DNA of 64,000 bases from positions 62,001-126,000 of the forward strand of contig CAWAHF010000004.1 in the NCBI GenBank assembly GCA_963781805.1, written 5' to 3'. The position numbers and the translations under genes were made by a program. Shown piece after piece: positions 51,605 to 60,748 of the stretch. Under the pieces are notes generated by a model. It was not told where the DNA came from, searched no databases, and saw nothing but the letters and a program-made list of their open reading frames with translations. The stretch comes from JAFGPL01 sp963781805. GTDB lineage: Bacteria > Bacteroidota > Bacteroidia > Bacteroidales > UBA10428. Position 1 is the first letter of the stretch, and every line of letters begins with the position of its first letter.

Positions 51605-52156
51605 CTATGATTTATGTAACCTATTATTTCTGAGTTGTATAAAATGAGATGGACTTAATCCGGTGACTTTTTTAAACTGGTTGGATAAATGAGCCACGCT
51701 GCTGTAATGCAACTTAAAGGCAATGTCGCTAAGGCTAAGTTCGCCATATGCCAGTAACTCTTTTATGCGGTCAATTTTTTGTGCTATGATATATTTTTCA
51801 ATGGTAACGCCCTGTATTCCTGAGAAAAGATTGCTCAGATAGGCGTAATCGTAATTAACTTTTTTACTGATGTAATCTGAAAAGTTCGGTTTTGGGAGAT
51901 CATCCGAAAGATAAACCAATTGGTTAATGGTTTCTTTAATTCTATTGATTAGGAGTTTTTCCTTACTGTAAATAAGTTCAAGGCCACTATTTTTCAAAGC
52001 AATATCGAGTGTTTTAAGATACTCCTCAGGAATAATTCCTTTTACTTCTACTTTACCCAATTCAATTTTATTGTAAGGAAGCCCGAGCTTATTCAACTCG
52101 TTCCTTACAATAGTTTCGCAGCGGCTGCTTTGCATATTTCGAATAAGGAGAATCAT
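51605..52156 (-). CDS. Small AraC-type regulator, SxxC type (unit B)
   Basis: From MILLIRNMQSSRCETIV the protein has 183 residues. As in its counterpart at 47231, the first Cys of the CxxC motif is replaced (QSSRC). The HTH region (LSLSDIAFKLHYSSVAHLSNQ ... GLSPSHFIQL) is intact. The start at 52156 is set by alignment; an in-frame extension upstream overlaps the leader. It is the second gene behind the phased-box promoter at 52447, after csbD. Confidence 0.9.
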   Translation of the reverse strand: MILLIRNMQSSRCETIVRNELNKLGLPYNKIELGKVEVKGIIPEEYLKTLDIALKNSGLELIYSKEKLLINRIKETINQLVYLSDDLPKPNFSDYISKKVNYDYAYLSNLFSGIQGVTIEKYIIAQKIDRIKELLAYGELSLSDIAFKLHYSSVAHLSNQFKKVTGLSPSHFIQLRNNRLHKS

Positions 52157-52223
52157 ACAAATAAAGCAATAATTTTTTTTCAAACCAATGAAAATGAAAT
52201 ACATATAACATAATGTATGTTTT

Positions 52224-52394
52224 CTAAATTAACACAAGAATGTTACGAAGTTCATCTTTGGTTTTCCCGAGTTTATTTCCCAGGATTTCCAGCATCTCTT
52301 TTTCTTTACCATCTTCGAACTTTAAATCATCTTCGGTAATGGTTGAAAATCTTTCTTTTAGTTTTTCTTTTTTATCGTTCCAGTATCCTGACAT
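52224..52394 (-). CDS. CsbD-like small stress protein (unit B, intact)
   Basis: This 56-residue protein starts MSGYWNDKKEKLKERFSTIT, continues with EDDLKFEDGKEKEMLEILG and ends LGKTKDELRNILVLI. The W, the (L/I)T-E-D-L-x-(F/Y) helix and the GK(T)xxEL ending match the CsbD family of small hydrophilic general-stress proteins. Another member with the same pattern is at 60749. It lies 53 bp behind a phased-box promoter and 67 bp ahead of the AraC gene. Its unit A counterpart is broken. Confidence 0.8.
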   Translation of the reverse strand: MSGYWNDKKEKLKERFSTITEDDLKFEDGKEKEMLEILGNKLGKTKDELRNILVLI

Positions 52395-52446
52395 AATAGT
52401 ATTCTATTAGTTTATGTTTTGTGAAAAGTGCGAAGTAGTGGTAGTA

Positions 52447-52512
52447 TAAAGGTACATACTAAAACCGGCAAATAATTACACAATTATGTAAAATAGTTAC
52501 ATAATTCACACA
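52447..52512 (-). promoter_or_regulatory. Phased-box promoter of csbD and AraC (unit B)
   Basis: On the minus strand, box 1 is TGTGTGAATTATGTAA (52497-52512) and box 2 is AATTGTGTAA (GTGTAA at 52476-52481), 21 bp apart. TACCTTTA starts at 52454, 27 bp after box 2. Confidence 0.8.
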
Positions 52513-52742
52513 TTTTTAGGAATATAGAAGAAAGTGAATCGTGAGTTGGCAGGAAGACAGAAACGGGAAGGTGAGCGGGCTCAGACTTCAAAATATTTCT
52601 TTGTCACCGGGTAGTAACCCCGGTTCTGCAGGGAGCCAGGAAAATTGAGACCGAATTAAGGCTGGGTTTAGAAGTTAGATTAACCGGTAAAATATTTAAT
52701 TTGGTTGTATTATGTGCCACATTTCTGATATTCAGCTTATAC

Positions 52743-53282
52743 TTAATTCATACATGGCTGAAATGTTATTTTATCAGCATTTCTTTTACCCATCAGTTGA
52801 TAAATTAATTTCTTCTTTGTAAAAAAAATTCTGCTTTTTACTGTACCGATTTTCAAATCAAGTGTTTTGGCAATCTCCTTATATTTAAATCCATCATGGT
52901 ACATTTTGAAAGGTATTTTGAAATCATTACTTAGCCCTTCAATTATTTTTTCAAGTTCTTTTGATGAATAAACAGATTCGGGATTATTGGAATCCGATGC
53001 ATGTACACTATTCAGGTAATACCCTTCTTTTGTTTGATCCCTATGTGTATTTTGATGAATCCTACGACGATATGAATTTATAAAGGAATTTTTCATAATG
53101 GTAAACAACCAACCTTTAAAATTAGATTCATGTTTGAACTTATCGCAATATTTCAAAGCTTTTAGACAGGTATCCTGTACCAGGTCCTTAGCATCATCTC
53201 TATTTGCAGTTAAACTGTATGCAAACTTCATTAACGTTTCCTGAAGGTTAATCAGTTTATATTGAAATTCTATTGCTGTCAT
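52743..53282 (-). CDS. ECF RNA polymerase sigma factor (unit B)
   Basis: This 179-residue counterpart of the protein at 48359 has region 2 (DAKDLVQDTCLKALKYCDKF, NFKGWLFTIMKNSFINSYR) and region 4 (FKYKEIAKTLDLKIGTVKSRIFFTKKK). It carries an extra C-terminal tail of about 12 residues (RNADKITFQPCMN). The first codons MTAIEFQYKLINLQETLMK align with MTAAEFHYKLVNLQENLSK of unit A. No anti-sigma factor is adjacent. Its phased-box promoter matches that of sigma A in box 2 and -7. Confidence 0.92.
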   Translation of the reverse strand: MTAIEFQYKLINLQETLMKFAYSLTANRDDAKDLVQDTCLKALKYCDKFKHESNFKGWLFTIMKNSFINSYRRRIHQNTHRDQTKEGYYLNSVHASDSNNPESVYSSKELEKIIEGLSNDFKIPFKMYHDGFKYKEIAKTLDLKIGTVKSRIFFTKKKLIYQLMGKRNADKITFQPCMN

Positions 53283-53326
53283 GGTATAAATTAAAAGGAT
53301 TTATAAATTTATTAATTAATAGATTA

Positions 53327-53393
53327 CAAATTTGTTTAACTTTTTTGTTATTTGTTTTATACAATTTTGGGAATAAGTTACATGATTCACACA
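53327..53393 (-). promoter_or_regulatory. Phased-box promoter of ECF sigma B
   Basis: On the minus strand, box 1 is TGTGTGAATCATGTAA (53378-53393) and box 2 is GTATAA (53357-53362), 21 bp apart. CAAATTTG starts at 53334, 28 bp after box 2. Confidence 0.78.
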
Positions 53394-53423
53394 TTGTTAA
53401 GTCATATGAGTATTTAGGTATTA

Positions 53424-54614
53424 TTATTTTTTCGATTCAATCGAGTATCCGCGCATCTCATCAAAAAAAGGTGTTTTACTTTCTTCAACGCATTTTACGG
53501 CATACAGGTAGAGCGCGGCGCTCCACGTTTGCCAATCCTGTCCCATGGGCTTACTATTCTGGGCTTTTAACCATTCGTTAAACCCATAATTGGTGCTCCC
53601 GGCACTGGAAATTTTAATAAGATGAGTAAGTGTAACGAGCTTTTCACCGGCGAGTTTATATCTTTTAGCAGCAACCAGGGCTGCAACATAAAAACCACAT
53701 ATAAAAGGCCATATGCCTCCATTATGATAATTCCCCGGCATGTTAAAGGTTTCATATCGTGTATGCCAGTCAGGATCCTCAGGTTTAATAAATGGGAAGA
53801 AATTAGGCGGAAGATCTACTGCTAACATGCCTCTTTCTTTCATGCCTGCGCATTCTTCTTCGATCCAGGAAATCATTGCATCAGCCCTTGAAGGTGATGC
53901 TATTCCCGAAAGAATGGCAAGGCAGTTGCCCAGCAAATCGAACCGTTCGCTGCTATAAATTTTATAAGACCAGAAAGCATAATATGGTTTATGTTTTACC
54001 ACAAGTCCTTCGTGAACATGATGGTGCATTGTTCCTCCGGTAATCGTAAATCTGCTCATCGCATGGTGTATCCTATCTGCTCTCTGGTTCTTACCCAGAA
54101 GCCTGAGATAACTATATACCAATGTATTCACATACAAGCCATATCCGGTCACCCATTGTTCATCGCGCCAGTCGCTTGTTGGCTGCTGGGCAACCATGTT
54201 TCGGTCCGAAGGGCTTTGATACTCCATCCAAATCAATGCTTTTTCAACTGCATCAAGAAGAAAATCAGCTTCACCGGATGCTTTTCTGAAAATGCCTGTC
54301 CCCAACAAAAATAAAGGAGTTGTATCACTGGCCCCACGATCATCCTTATCGTGCACCAGTGAAGGAATATGGCCCCGTTCTGTCTGGTTTTTTGCCAGTG
54401 TTTCCAATACGTTGCGAATGCTTTCCATTAACATGGAATCTTTTATGACGGCAATGCCAAGAATTGAAAACATCAGATCCCTGGTGTAGGGCTCAGGATA
54501 TCCCCAGCCTGCTGTGCGTGGCAGTCCATGATAAGGTCCGTGGGCATTATGAAGTAACACTTCAAACGCTGCCTTTTTTGCCTCTTCTATTTCTTGCACG
54601 TGTGTAATTTGCAT
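53424..54614 (-). CDS. Six-hairpin glycosidase (amylo-1,6-glucosidase/GH63/GH100-like)
   Basis: This 396-residue cytoplasmic protein is built of helical hairpins with aromatic sugar-binding motifs: WGYPEPYTRDLMFS near the start, SDWRDEQWVTGYGLYVN in the middle, MPGNYHNGGIWPFICGFYVAAL and MGQDWQTWSAALYLYA near the end. The acidic residues in TRD and DWRDEQ are candidates for catalysis. The pattern fits the clan of debranching enzymes, GH63 and neutral invertases; the exact substrate is not decided. The GT4 and PIG-L genes upstream on the same strand suggest a role with a glycoconjugate or storage sugar. Confidence 0.75.
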   Translation of the reverse strand: MQITHVQEIEEAKKAAFEVLLHNAHGPYHGLPRTAGWGYPEPYTRDLMFSILGIAVIKDSMLMESIRNVLETLAKNQTERGHIPSLVHDKDDRGASDTTPLFLLGTGIFRKASGEADFLLDAVEKALIWMEYQSPSDRNMVAQQPTSDWRDEQWVTGYGLYVNTLVYSYLRLLGKNQRADRIHHAMSRFTITGGTMHHHVHEGLVVKHKPYYAFWSYKIYSSERFDLLGNCLAILSGIASPSRADAMISWIEEECAGMKERGMLAVDLPPNFFPFIKPEDPDWHTRYETFNMPGNYHNGGIWPFICGFYVAALVAAKRYKLAGEKLVTLTHLIKISSAGSTNYGFNEWLKAQNSKPMGQDWQTWSAALYLYAVKCVEESKTPFFDEMRGYSIESKK

Positions 54615-54723
54615 TGATAAAATTTTTTAATATGTTGGTATGTTGAAGTGCAAATTTTTCATTAATTTTTCTAATTGGAACATTATCTAACCAGTCTCTC
54701 TAAGAAAACTCCCCTTCTGTGTC

Positions 54724-54970
54724 ATCCTGAAACTAGTTTCAGGATCTATAAGCTTCTGGTTATGAGATGCTGAAATAAATTCAGCATGACTTTGCTTAAT
54801 GGATTTGGGGAGTTTTCTTAGTGACAGTATCTAGTTTCATGTCAAGTATTAAAAAGTAGTCTAGTCATTCCGAACTTGATTCGGAACCCTAAAAGGCTCA
54901 GCGAAGCTAATCTCTTTAATTTTCCAGAGACCCTGAATCACCTGCCCGCCGATGCCAGCCAGGCAGGAGT
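54724..54970. repeat. Intergenic REP-like palindromes
   Basis: A perfect 22-bp palindrome at 54724-54745 (ATCCTGAAACT and its complement) is followed by ATGCTGAA/TTCAGCAT near 54769-54789 and by TCATTCCGAAC...GATTCGGAA near 54865. A GC-rich CTGCCCGCCGATGCC...CAGGCAGG stretch ends the group. They occupy most of the 400 bp between two gene clusters and contain no coding frame. Such GTCATCCTGA-type palindromes are usual Bacteroidota intergenic repeats. Confidence 0.65.
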
Positions 54971-55016
54971 TCAGGGTGACTATATGACATAATAAGATTG
55001 ACATGACACTAGTACA

Positions 55017-56159
55017 TTACTTTATTCCCAATTTATCGTTCATTAGTTTTACAAATCGTTTGGCAACAACCCGGTAGTCGAATTTTTGAACCACACGTTC
55101 CCGGGCTGCTTTTCCCATTTTTTCGCGTAATGCTGCATCCGTCATCAGAAGCATTAAATATTTTGCAATATCATGAACATTTGCACGATAATCAATTGTA
55201 CGGGGCTTTTTAAACACTACTTTGTGCTCATCTTCAAAACCCGATTCATCACCAAGTGTTACCTGGTTCGCTACAATTTTCTGTGCTACTTTGGCCAGAA
55301 ATGCAGTTTCACCATGTACAAGCGTATCCAGCATTCCCATAGCCTTAATGCCAATCACGGGTTTTTCGCATGCACCTGCTTCTACCTGTGGCATTCCAAA
55401 ACCCTCAAGCCGGGAAGGAGCCGCATATATGTCGCATGCCCCGACCAGGAAAGGCATGAAATTTCGTGAAATGGTATTGGTTGCATACGTTACATTTTTT
55501 TCTATTCCCAGATGAGTAGACATCTCCAGATCAGCTATGTTTTGGGTCCTGGTTCGGGGTTGAGGCCATACTTTGCAGACATATTTCCAATCAGGCGCTT
55601 TGGTATCAATAATAGCAAGCGCCTGCATTACCTCCTGAGCCCCTTTTGATGCGGCATCGCCGCCGACGGTCAGAATCATTATCTGGTCAGGTGAAACACC
55701 TAATGCTTCTCGTACCGCCAGAATTTTCGGATTATCCTTGTTGTAAGGAATAAAAGCATCTGTATCGCAGCCTACCGGCAGCACTTCAATAATATCTCCG
55801 TTGATCCCGTCACGGACATACATCTCCTTTACCCAATTAGAGGTCACCAGTATAAGTGGAAGTGCATTCAGAACTTCCTGGTAATTTGCGATGTAACCGT
55901 CTGCAACCAGCCAGGGAACAGGCTGTGCGCCATACCTGAGCGGATGAAGCACCAAATGCGGAGTATGTCCCCAGTAACCCACCCCGACTACAACATCCGG
56001 TTCAAACCAACGATAGTACCATTCCTTCTCCTGTGCCGATTCGAAATGAACGGCATGAGCATCGACACCCATTTCAAGAAGACCCTTGTATAGAAGATCT
56101 CCCTGGGTTGCCAGCCCTCCGGGTGATGGAGGATAATCATATAATACCAGTACTTTCAT
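55017..56159 (-). CDS. GT4 glycosyltransferase
   Basis: This 380-residue GT-B enzyme has a glycine-rich N-terminus (DYPPSPGGLATQGDLL), a donor-site phosphate loop (LTVGGDAASKGAQEVMQAL) and the EX7E motif in RLEGFGMPQVEAGACEKPVIG (Glu near residues 261 and 269). It overlaps the end of the PIG-L gene by 23 bp, so translation is coupled. PIG-L deacetylases paired with GT4 enzymes occur in synthesis of bacillithiol, mycothiol and GlcNAc-containing glycoconjugates; the pair here may carry out a similar two-step sugar transfer and deacetylation. The acceptor is unknown. Confidence 0.88.
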   Translation of the reverse strand: MKVLVLYDYPPSPGGLATQGDLLYKGLLEMGVDAHAVHFESAQEKEWYYRWFEPDVVVGVGYWGHTPHLVLHPLRYGAQPVPWLVADGYIANYQEVLNALPLILVTSNWVKEMYVRDGINGDIIEVLPVGCDTDAFIPYNKDNPKILAVREALGVSPDQIMILTVGGDAASKGAQEVMQALAIIDTKAPDWKYVCKVWPQPRTRTQNIADLEMSTHLGIEKNVTYATNTISRNFMPFLVGACDIYAAPSRLEGFGMPQVEAGACEKPVIGIKAMGMLDTLVHGETAFLAKVAQKIVANQVTLGDESGFEDEHKVVFKKPRTIDYRANVHDIAKYLMLLMTDAALREKMGKAARERVVQKFDYRVVAKRFVKLMNDKLGIK

Positions 56160-56793
56160 AAACCTGCTTTTTAATCCATTTTTTAGCGTTGTCCGGATCG
56201 GTAAATTGCCAGAATGATTCTGCCTTTGGCGTTGTTTCCGCTTCCCAGCTATTTTTTACAAAACCGTATATTTCCGTAATGATGCTGTATTTTCTCAGCC
56301 AGATACGTTTTGTAAGTGTTCGGTAAATAGAGGCTTTTTCGACCGGTCTTGGATTATATTCCTTCTTTCCGTCCTCGTAAGCAAAGGTCCAAAGTTCTTT
56401 GGCTGAAATTTTACCGGAATGCCAGAGTTTAATAACCGCTTTGCTCACTTCCTCATGTCTGACGTGTCTTGTATATTCGCCGGTTGGATTATGGGAAATT
56501 ATCAGGTCGAAATGCTTCGGAGGTAATAGATCTAATATGGCATTCTCCAACTCTTTTTTATCCAACGGCTTTTGATCCGGACCATCCTCAAGGTCGCCCA
56601 TAATTCCTTCAGATTTTAATATTTTCAGTGCATTGTAAAACCTGGGGGACCTGTCTTTGTCGTTTCTCCGTGAAAGACAAACAATAAACCAATGCCATGC
56701 CGGATGGCTGAGTATAGTTCCTCCTGCCCATAACGTCTCATCATCGGGATGGGCAACTATAAGGGCTACTGTTTTTGTGGAAATTTGGGTCAT
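56137..56793 (-). CDS. PIG-L family deacetylase
   Basis: This 218-residue LmbE-like protein has the zinc motif AHPDDETLWAGG (residues 14-25), the second His in ISHNPTGEYTRHVRHEEVSKAV and no signal peptide. The family removes acetyl groups from N-acetylglucosamine-type substrates, as in MshB or BshB. It overlaps the GT4 gene downstream by 23 bp. There is no bshC-type partner in the window, so a thiol pathway is not shown. Confidence 0.88.
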   Translation of the reverse strand: MTQISTKTVALIVAHPDDETLWAGGTILSHPAWHWFIVCLSRRNDKDRSPRFYNALKILKSEGIMGDLEDGPDQKPLDKKELENAILDLLPPKHFDLIISHNPTGEYTRHVRHEEVSKAVIKLWHSGKISAKELWTFAYEDGKKEYNPRPVEKASIYRTLTKRIWLRKYSIITEIYGFVKNSWEAETTPKAESFWQFTDPDNAKKWIKKQVYESTGII

Positions 56794-57014
56794 TAATAAA
56801 AATTAGAAGCTAACCTTAAGCCATTTTTAAATCTTATACACTCGACTTTTGAGAGCAACTGAATCACATCACAGCCAAGCTGTAAGAAATCTTTGCTCCC
56901 GATTCGGAATTATTCAAATGAGTCATGTGAGTAATGCACTCGCGGAGACTCAAAATCGATAAAACTCACACTTTCTCTATAAATTTATCTTTTTGCTTTC
57001 AGATGCGCTCAATC

Positions 57015-59660
57015 TTATTTTTTAATTATCAATTTTTGTTTTTCAATGAATCCTTTAGATTTGATTTCCACCGTATAAATTCCGTTGCTTAAATCTCCAA
57101 TATCTATTTGTTGTTGATTTTGTTTCAACATTTCTGTTTTTACCAATACTCCCATAACATTGTAAATATTCATTGTTATGTCTGTATTGATATTTCTGTC
57201 AATACTTAATGTAATAATGTCGGAAGCCGGATTGGGAATAAAATATGCTGTTCTATTCTGATCAATGGCATCTATTCCAACAATTGTTACCTGGTAACAG
57301 GAAGATGTGTCGATGCAGGTACTTTGCGTTATTTCAACAGCAAAATTGCCACTGGCAGCTGGTGTAAATGATTGATTGTTTTCTCCTGAAACAACAGAAA
57401 ATCCATTGTCACAATCTAACCATCGATAATTAACACTAGTTGCATTTGATGTCAACATATTTCCGGAACGGCTTACACTGGTGTCCACAGAATAAACTGT
57501 GAGGTATATACTTATAATGCTGTCGCAACCATGATAATTTGGGATGGTATCGTAATAAGTCCCGCTGCTTGTCCAGATATGCTTTCCGCCCGGAGAAACA
57601 TAACTGTTGCATGCTGTTGGAGATATTGAAGCATAAGAGTCAGAACTCAGCATTAGGTTAATTGTAAGGATGCTGTCGCAACCTGCATGGTTCGGAATGG
57701 TATCATGATATGTTCCGCTGGAATACCAGGTAGAGATTCCGCTTGGTGAAGTATAATAACCATCATTGCATACTTTAGGCGAAATGGTAGCATAACTTGG
57801 GCTTTTTACAGAAATAAAGTTGACATAGGTTACAGAATCGGTTCCTGCAATATTTGATACTTTGAGTTTTACATTATAATTTCCCGGATTGTTATAAATA
57901 ACCTTTGGGTTTTTAGCGGTTGAAACTGCAGGCATACCTTCAGGAAAACTCCATGACCAGGAAGCTGCATCTACTGTATTATCTTCAAAATACACAATAT
58001 CTTCGGCACAAACTGAAGTTGAAATAGCTGAGAAATTTACAATGGGTTTGCCAACAGCATTTGTAAACCAGCTTTCATGACCTTCAAACTGGTCATTTAT
58101 ACCATCCATTTGAGCATCGTAGGCTGTAACAGCAATGGTGTCGGTAATTAAAATTCCGGTGAGCGTGTCGGTAGTAATATTGCCAGCATTTAAAGAATTA
58201 ACAAAGGAATAACCGGTGGGAGAACCCCAGTAAATTTTATATCCGGCAAGGTCAATTTCCGTATTCGCATTCCAGCTAATTTTTATTTTTCCTCCTCCTA
58301 AATCGGTTTTAATAACATTTATTGGAGGGGTTATGGGCGCCAATGTATCGGGTAAAGTTGCAAAAGGACTATAATCCACAATAGTGAGTAAACTGTTATC
58401 AAGAAAATCATAAATTTTAGCATCAATTTCAGTAGCTAAGGTAGTGTTCCACCAGCAATTTTCGACATTTAGGGAAGGTGTTGATTGAAGTACACTGGTA
58501 TAAACTTCGTAATAAGCAGTATTGCCGTAAATGTTATTGTTTTTGAAAACAGTAGGTGAAGCTATATTAACTGCTCCTGTAGAAGAAGGGCCGGTTATTG
58601 TATTGCGCGTAATTGTGTTGTTGTTTGTGTTACTGTTTGTAGTGCCACCCCATATAGAAATAATACTTGACGATGCCGTATTGTCAACAATGGTGTTTTT
58701 GGTAAAAGTACAAATTGTCTTAACATAAACAGCATCCTTGACAGAAGTGTTGTTAACCACCACATTATTGTAAATGGTTCTTGATTGCGCTACTGCATTC
58801 TCGTATATCCCTCCACCATCATGTGCTGAATTTCCATAAATAAGATTGTACGAAAAATCCGCCAAAGCAGCGTTCATCAATAATCCACCTCCTAGAACCT
58901 GAGCAGAGTTTCCAATAACAGAGTTATTTACTATTTTACTTGTTTGGGCATTTACAATGCTGCATATTATTCCACCTCCATGTGTGGCTTTATTGTTACT
59001 AATAATGTTGCTGTCTATTATTACTTTTGATAAATTCATAGAAATATCAATCCCTCCGGCTTTTCCATTAAGATTTGAAGTAGAATTATTGTCGTGTATG
59101 TAGCATTTGGTAATTTTTAAAACATCAGTATTGGGAAAGCTATTTGGATCATCATAAAAGAGAATACCTGTTGTGGAATTATTTCTCACTTCACAATTGT
59201 TGAAATAAGGGAATGAACTGCTTATTCGAATAGCTCCGGCCAAATAAACAGAATTCTCGCCTGCGTATTCAACAATGCAATATTGCATGATACTTCCAGT
59301 TAAAAGGGTATGGTTATAATCTGCGCTCTTATCAGAGAATAAAATATAAGCCCAGTCTCCGGGAGCAGGTACGTTTTTGTTGCTGGTGAATGTTATCTTA
59401 GTTGAACTGTTTCCAATGGCACGTAAAATCCCATTTATCTGTAAAGATTTTGTGCTGTCAAATTTCACTATCACCCCCGGTTCAATGGTAAGTACAAATC
59501 CACTGTCTACGATAGTATTACCTGTAATAATATACGGACTTCCAGCAAGCGTCCAGTTTGTGTTGCTTGAAATAAAACCACTTACATTGGTTTGGGCAAT
59601 AGTGTTCAATGTCAAAAAAGTTAGCCACAGAATTGACATAAAAGTAAATCTTGTTTTCAT
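57015..59660 (-). CDS. T9SS type-A secreted beta-helix/PKD protein
   Basis: This 881-residue protein has a signal peptide (cleavage near IAQTN). A right-handed parallel beta-helix region follows (about 25-420; ITGNTIVDSGFVLTIEPGVIVKFD, then Asn/Ile/Ser-rich rungs). A fibronectin-III-like module (KISWNANTEIDLAGYKIYWGSP), a PKD module (VYFEDNTVDAASWSWSFPEG ... NPGNYNVKLKVSN) and two short CDSI repeats come next. The end (FIPNPASDIITLSID ... IYNVMGVLVKTE ... LSNGIYTVEIKSKGF) is the type-A T9SS sorting domain. It should be exported across the outer membrane and attached to the surface. Confidence 0.93.
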   Translation of the reverse strand: MKTRFTFMSILWLTFLTLNTIAQTNVSGFISSNTNWTLAGSPYIITGNTIVDSGFVLTIEPGVIVKFDSTKSLQINGILRAIGNSSTKITFTSNKNVPAPGDWAYILFSDKSADYNHTLLTGSIMQYCIVEYAGENSVYLAGAIRISSSFPYFNNCEVRNNSTTGILFYDDPNSFPNTDVLKITKCYIHDNNSTSNLNGKAGGIDISMNLSKVIIDSNIISNNKATHGGGIICSIVNAQTSKIVNNSVIGNSAQVLGGGLLMNAALADFSYNLIYGNSAHDGGGIYENAVAQSRTIYNNVVVNNTSVKDAVYVKTICTFTKNTIVDNTASSSIISIWGGTTNSNTNNNTITRNTITGPSSTGAVNIASPTVFKNNNIYGNTAYYEVYTSVLQSTPSLNVENCWWNTTLATEIDAKIYDFLDNSLLTIVDYSPFATLPDTLAPITPPINVIKTDLGGGKIKISWNANTEIDLAGYKIYWGSPTGYSFVNSLNAGNITTDTLTGILITDTIAVTAYDAQMDGINDQFEGHESWFTNAVGKPIVNFSAISTSVCAEDIVYFEDNTVDAASWSWSFPEGMPAVSTAKNPKVIYNNPGNYNVKLKVSNIAGTDSVTYVNFISVKSPSYATISPKVCNDGYYTSPSGISTWYSSGTYHDTIPNHAGCDSILTINLMLSSDSYASISPTACNSYVSPGGKHIWTSSGTYYDTIPNYHGCDSIISIYLTVYSVDTSVSRSGNMLTSNATSVNYRWLDCDNGFSVVSGENNQSFTPAASGNFAVEITQSTCIDTSSCYQVTIVGIDAIDQNRTAYFIPNPASDIITLSIDRNINTDITMNIYNVMGVLVKTEMLKQNQQQIDIGDLSNGIYTVEIKSKGFIEKQKLIIKK

Positions 59661-59831
59661 TTTATTTTCGTTAGTATTTAAAGTACAGACATTGCACTTA
59701 TAATTGTTATTTTGTTAATGCAAATGAAAAGCTCAAGTGTATTTTTTCGTTAACAATACCTTTCAGATACCTTTATTTGCCTTATTTCCATCATATTTTA
59801 TAATCCTTAATCAGCAATGTATTATCAATGC

Positions 59832-60698
59832 TTACTCTTCTTTGTGTTTTCTTCCCAATGGAATTATTCCTGCCATCTCCCCGATTATATTTACCAGATC
59901 GCTACCGGTTGGAATTACAATTTTGGTATTTTCCCTGAGTGATGCTTCAAGAGCCTCCAACTTTCTTAATAGTTGGGCGTTGCCAATAAAATATTTATCT
60001 GCTGCTTCATTCACCAGTTTAATTGCTTCTGCTTCTCCCTCGGCATGCAATATTTTTGATTGTTTAAAGCCTTCGGCTTCTTTAATCTTAGCACGTTTCA
60101 CACCATCGGCAACTGTTTCCGCAGCTGTAGCAGAATCAATAGCAGCAATTTTTTCATTTTCGGCTTTTACCACTTTATTCATGGTTTCCTGCACGTCCTT
60201 TGGCGGGTCTATTTCTTTCAATTCGGTACGCACAATATTAATGCCCCAGCTTTGGGTTTCATCGTGCAATGTTTTAAAGAGGGCATCATTAATTTTTCCG
60301 CGTTCACTGTTGGCCGATTTAAGCGTAAGTGTACCGATAATATTACGCAGTGTTGTGCGTGCCAGGTTAACAATCTGCCATCTGTAATCATTCACATTGT
60401 AAATAGAATTTTTAACGCTTTCTTCATCAGCTTTCACCCTGAAGTAGACCTGGGCATCCACGCTGGCATTCAGATTATCATTCGTGATAATTTCCTGAGG
60501 TTCGGCATCCACCATCTGCTCAGTCACATTTACCAAATACAACTTATCGATAATTGGAATAATCCAGTGAAATCCGGGATTGGCAAAATTATGATACTTT
60601 CCAAGCCGCTCTATTAAGCCCCGTTGGGTTGGTCGTACAATTCTTATTCCTATCAGAAATATAAGCACTGCTGGAATAATAAAATACAAATAGTTCAT
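59832..60698 (-). CDS. SPFH/band-7 protein (slipin/stomatin family)
   Basis: This 288-residue protein has an N-terminal membrane anchor (NYLYFIIPAVLIFLIGI) and the SPFH domain (about 20-185; RPTQRGLIERLGKYHNFANPGFHWIIPIID, DAQVYFRVKADEESVKN). A long helical flotillin-like part follows (EKIAAIDSATAAETVADGVKRAKIKEAEG). Such proteins form oligomeric membrane microdomain scaffolds and often assist proteases. No NfeD gene is adjacent. A small CsbD-like gene lies 50 bp upstream on the same strand. Confidence 0.92.
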   Translation of the reverse strand: MNYLYFIIPAVLIFLIGIRIVRPTQRGLIERLGKYHNFANPGFHWIIPIIDKLYLVNVTEQMVDAEPQEIITNDNLNASVDAQVYFRVKADEESVKNSIYNVNDYRWQIVNLARTTLRNIIGTLTLKSANSERGKINDALFKTLHDETQSWGINIVRTELKEIDPPKDVQETMNKVVKAENEKIAAIDSATAAETVADGVKRAKIKEAEGFKQSKILHAEGEAEAIKLVNEAADKYFIGNAQLLRKLEALEASLRENTKIVIPTGSDLVNIIGEMAGIIPLGRKHKEE

Positions 60699-60748
60699 TT
60701 CAATTTCCTTTCTTTAAATGAGTAAATATGATTTACAGAGAAAACAGG

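Noticed and set aside
56137..56793. PIG-L plus GT4 as a bacillithiol pathway
   Set aside because: The two enzymes fit the first two steps, but no BshC-like gene is present and the GT4 lacks features I could assign specifically to BshA.
56961..56980. CTCACACTTTCTC resembling the left end of box 1 upstream of the PIG-L region
   Set aside because: ATGTAA is missing in both expected places; chance similarity is likely.
60060..60617. A 185-residue plus-strand frame opposite the slipin gene
   Set aside because: The minus-strand frame encodes a complete SPFH protein; the plus frame is its complement and has no family features.
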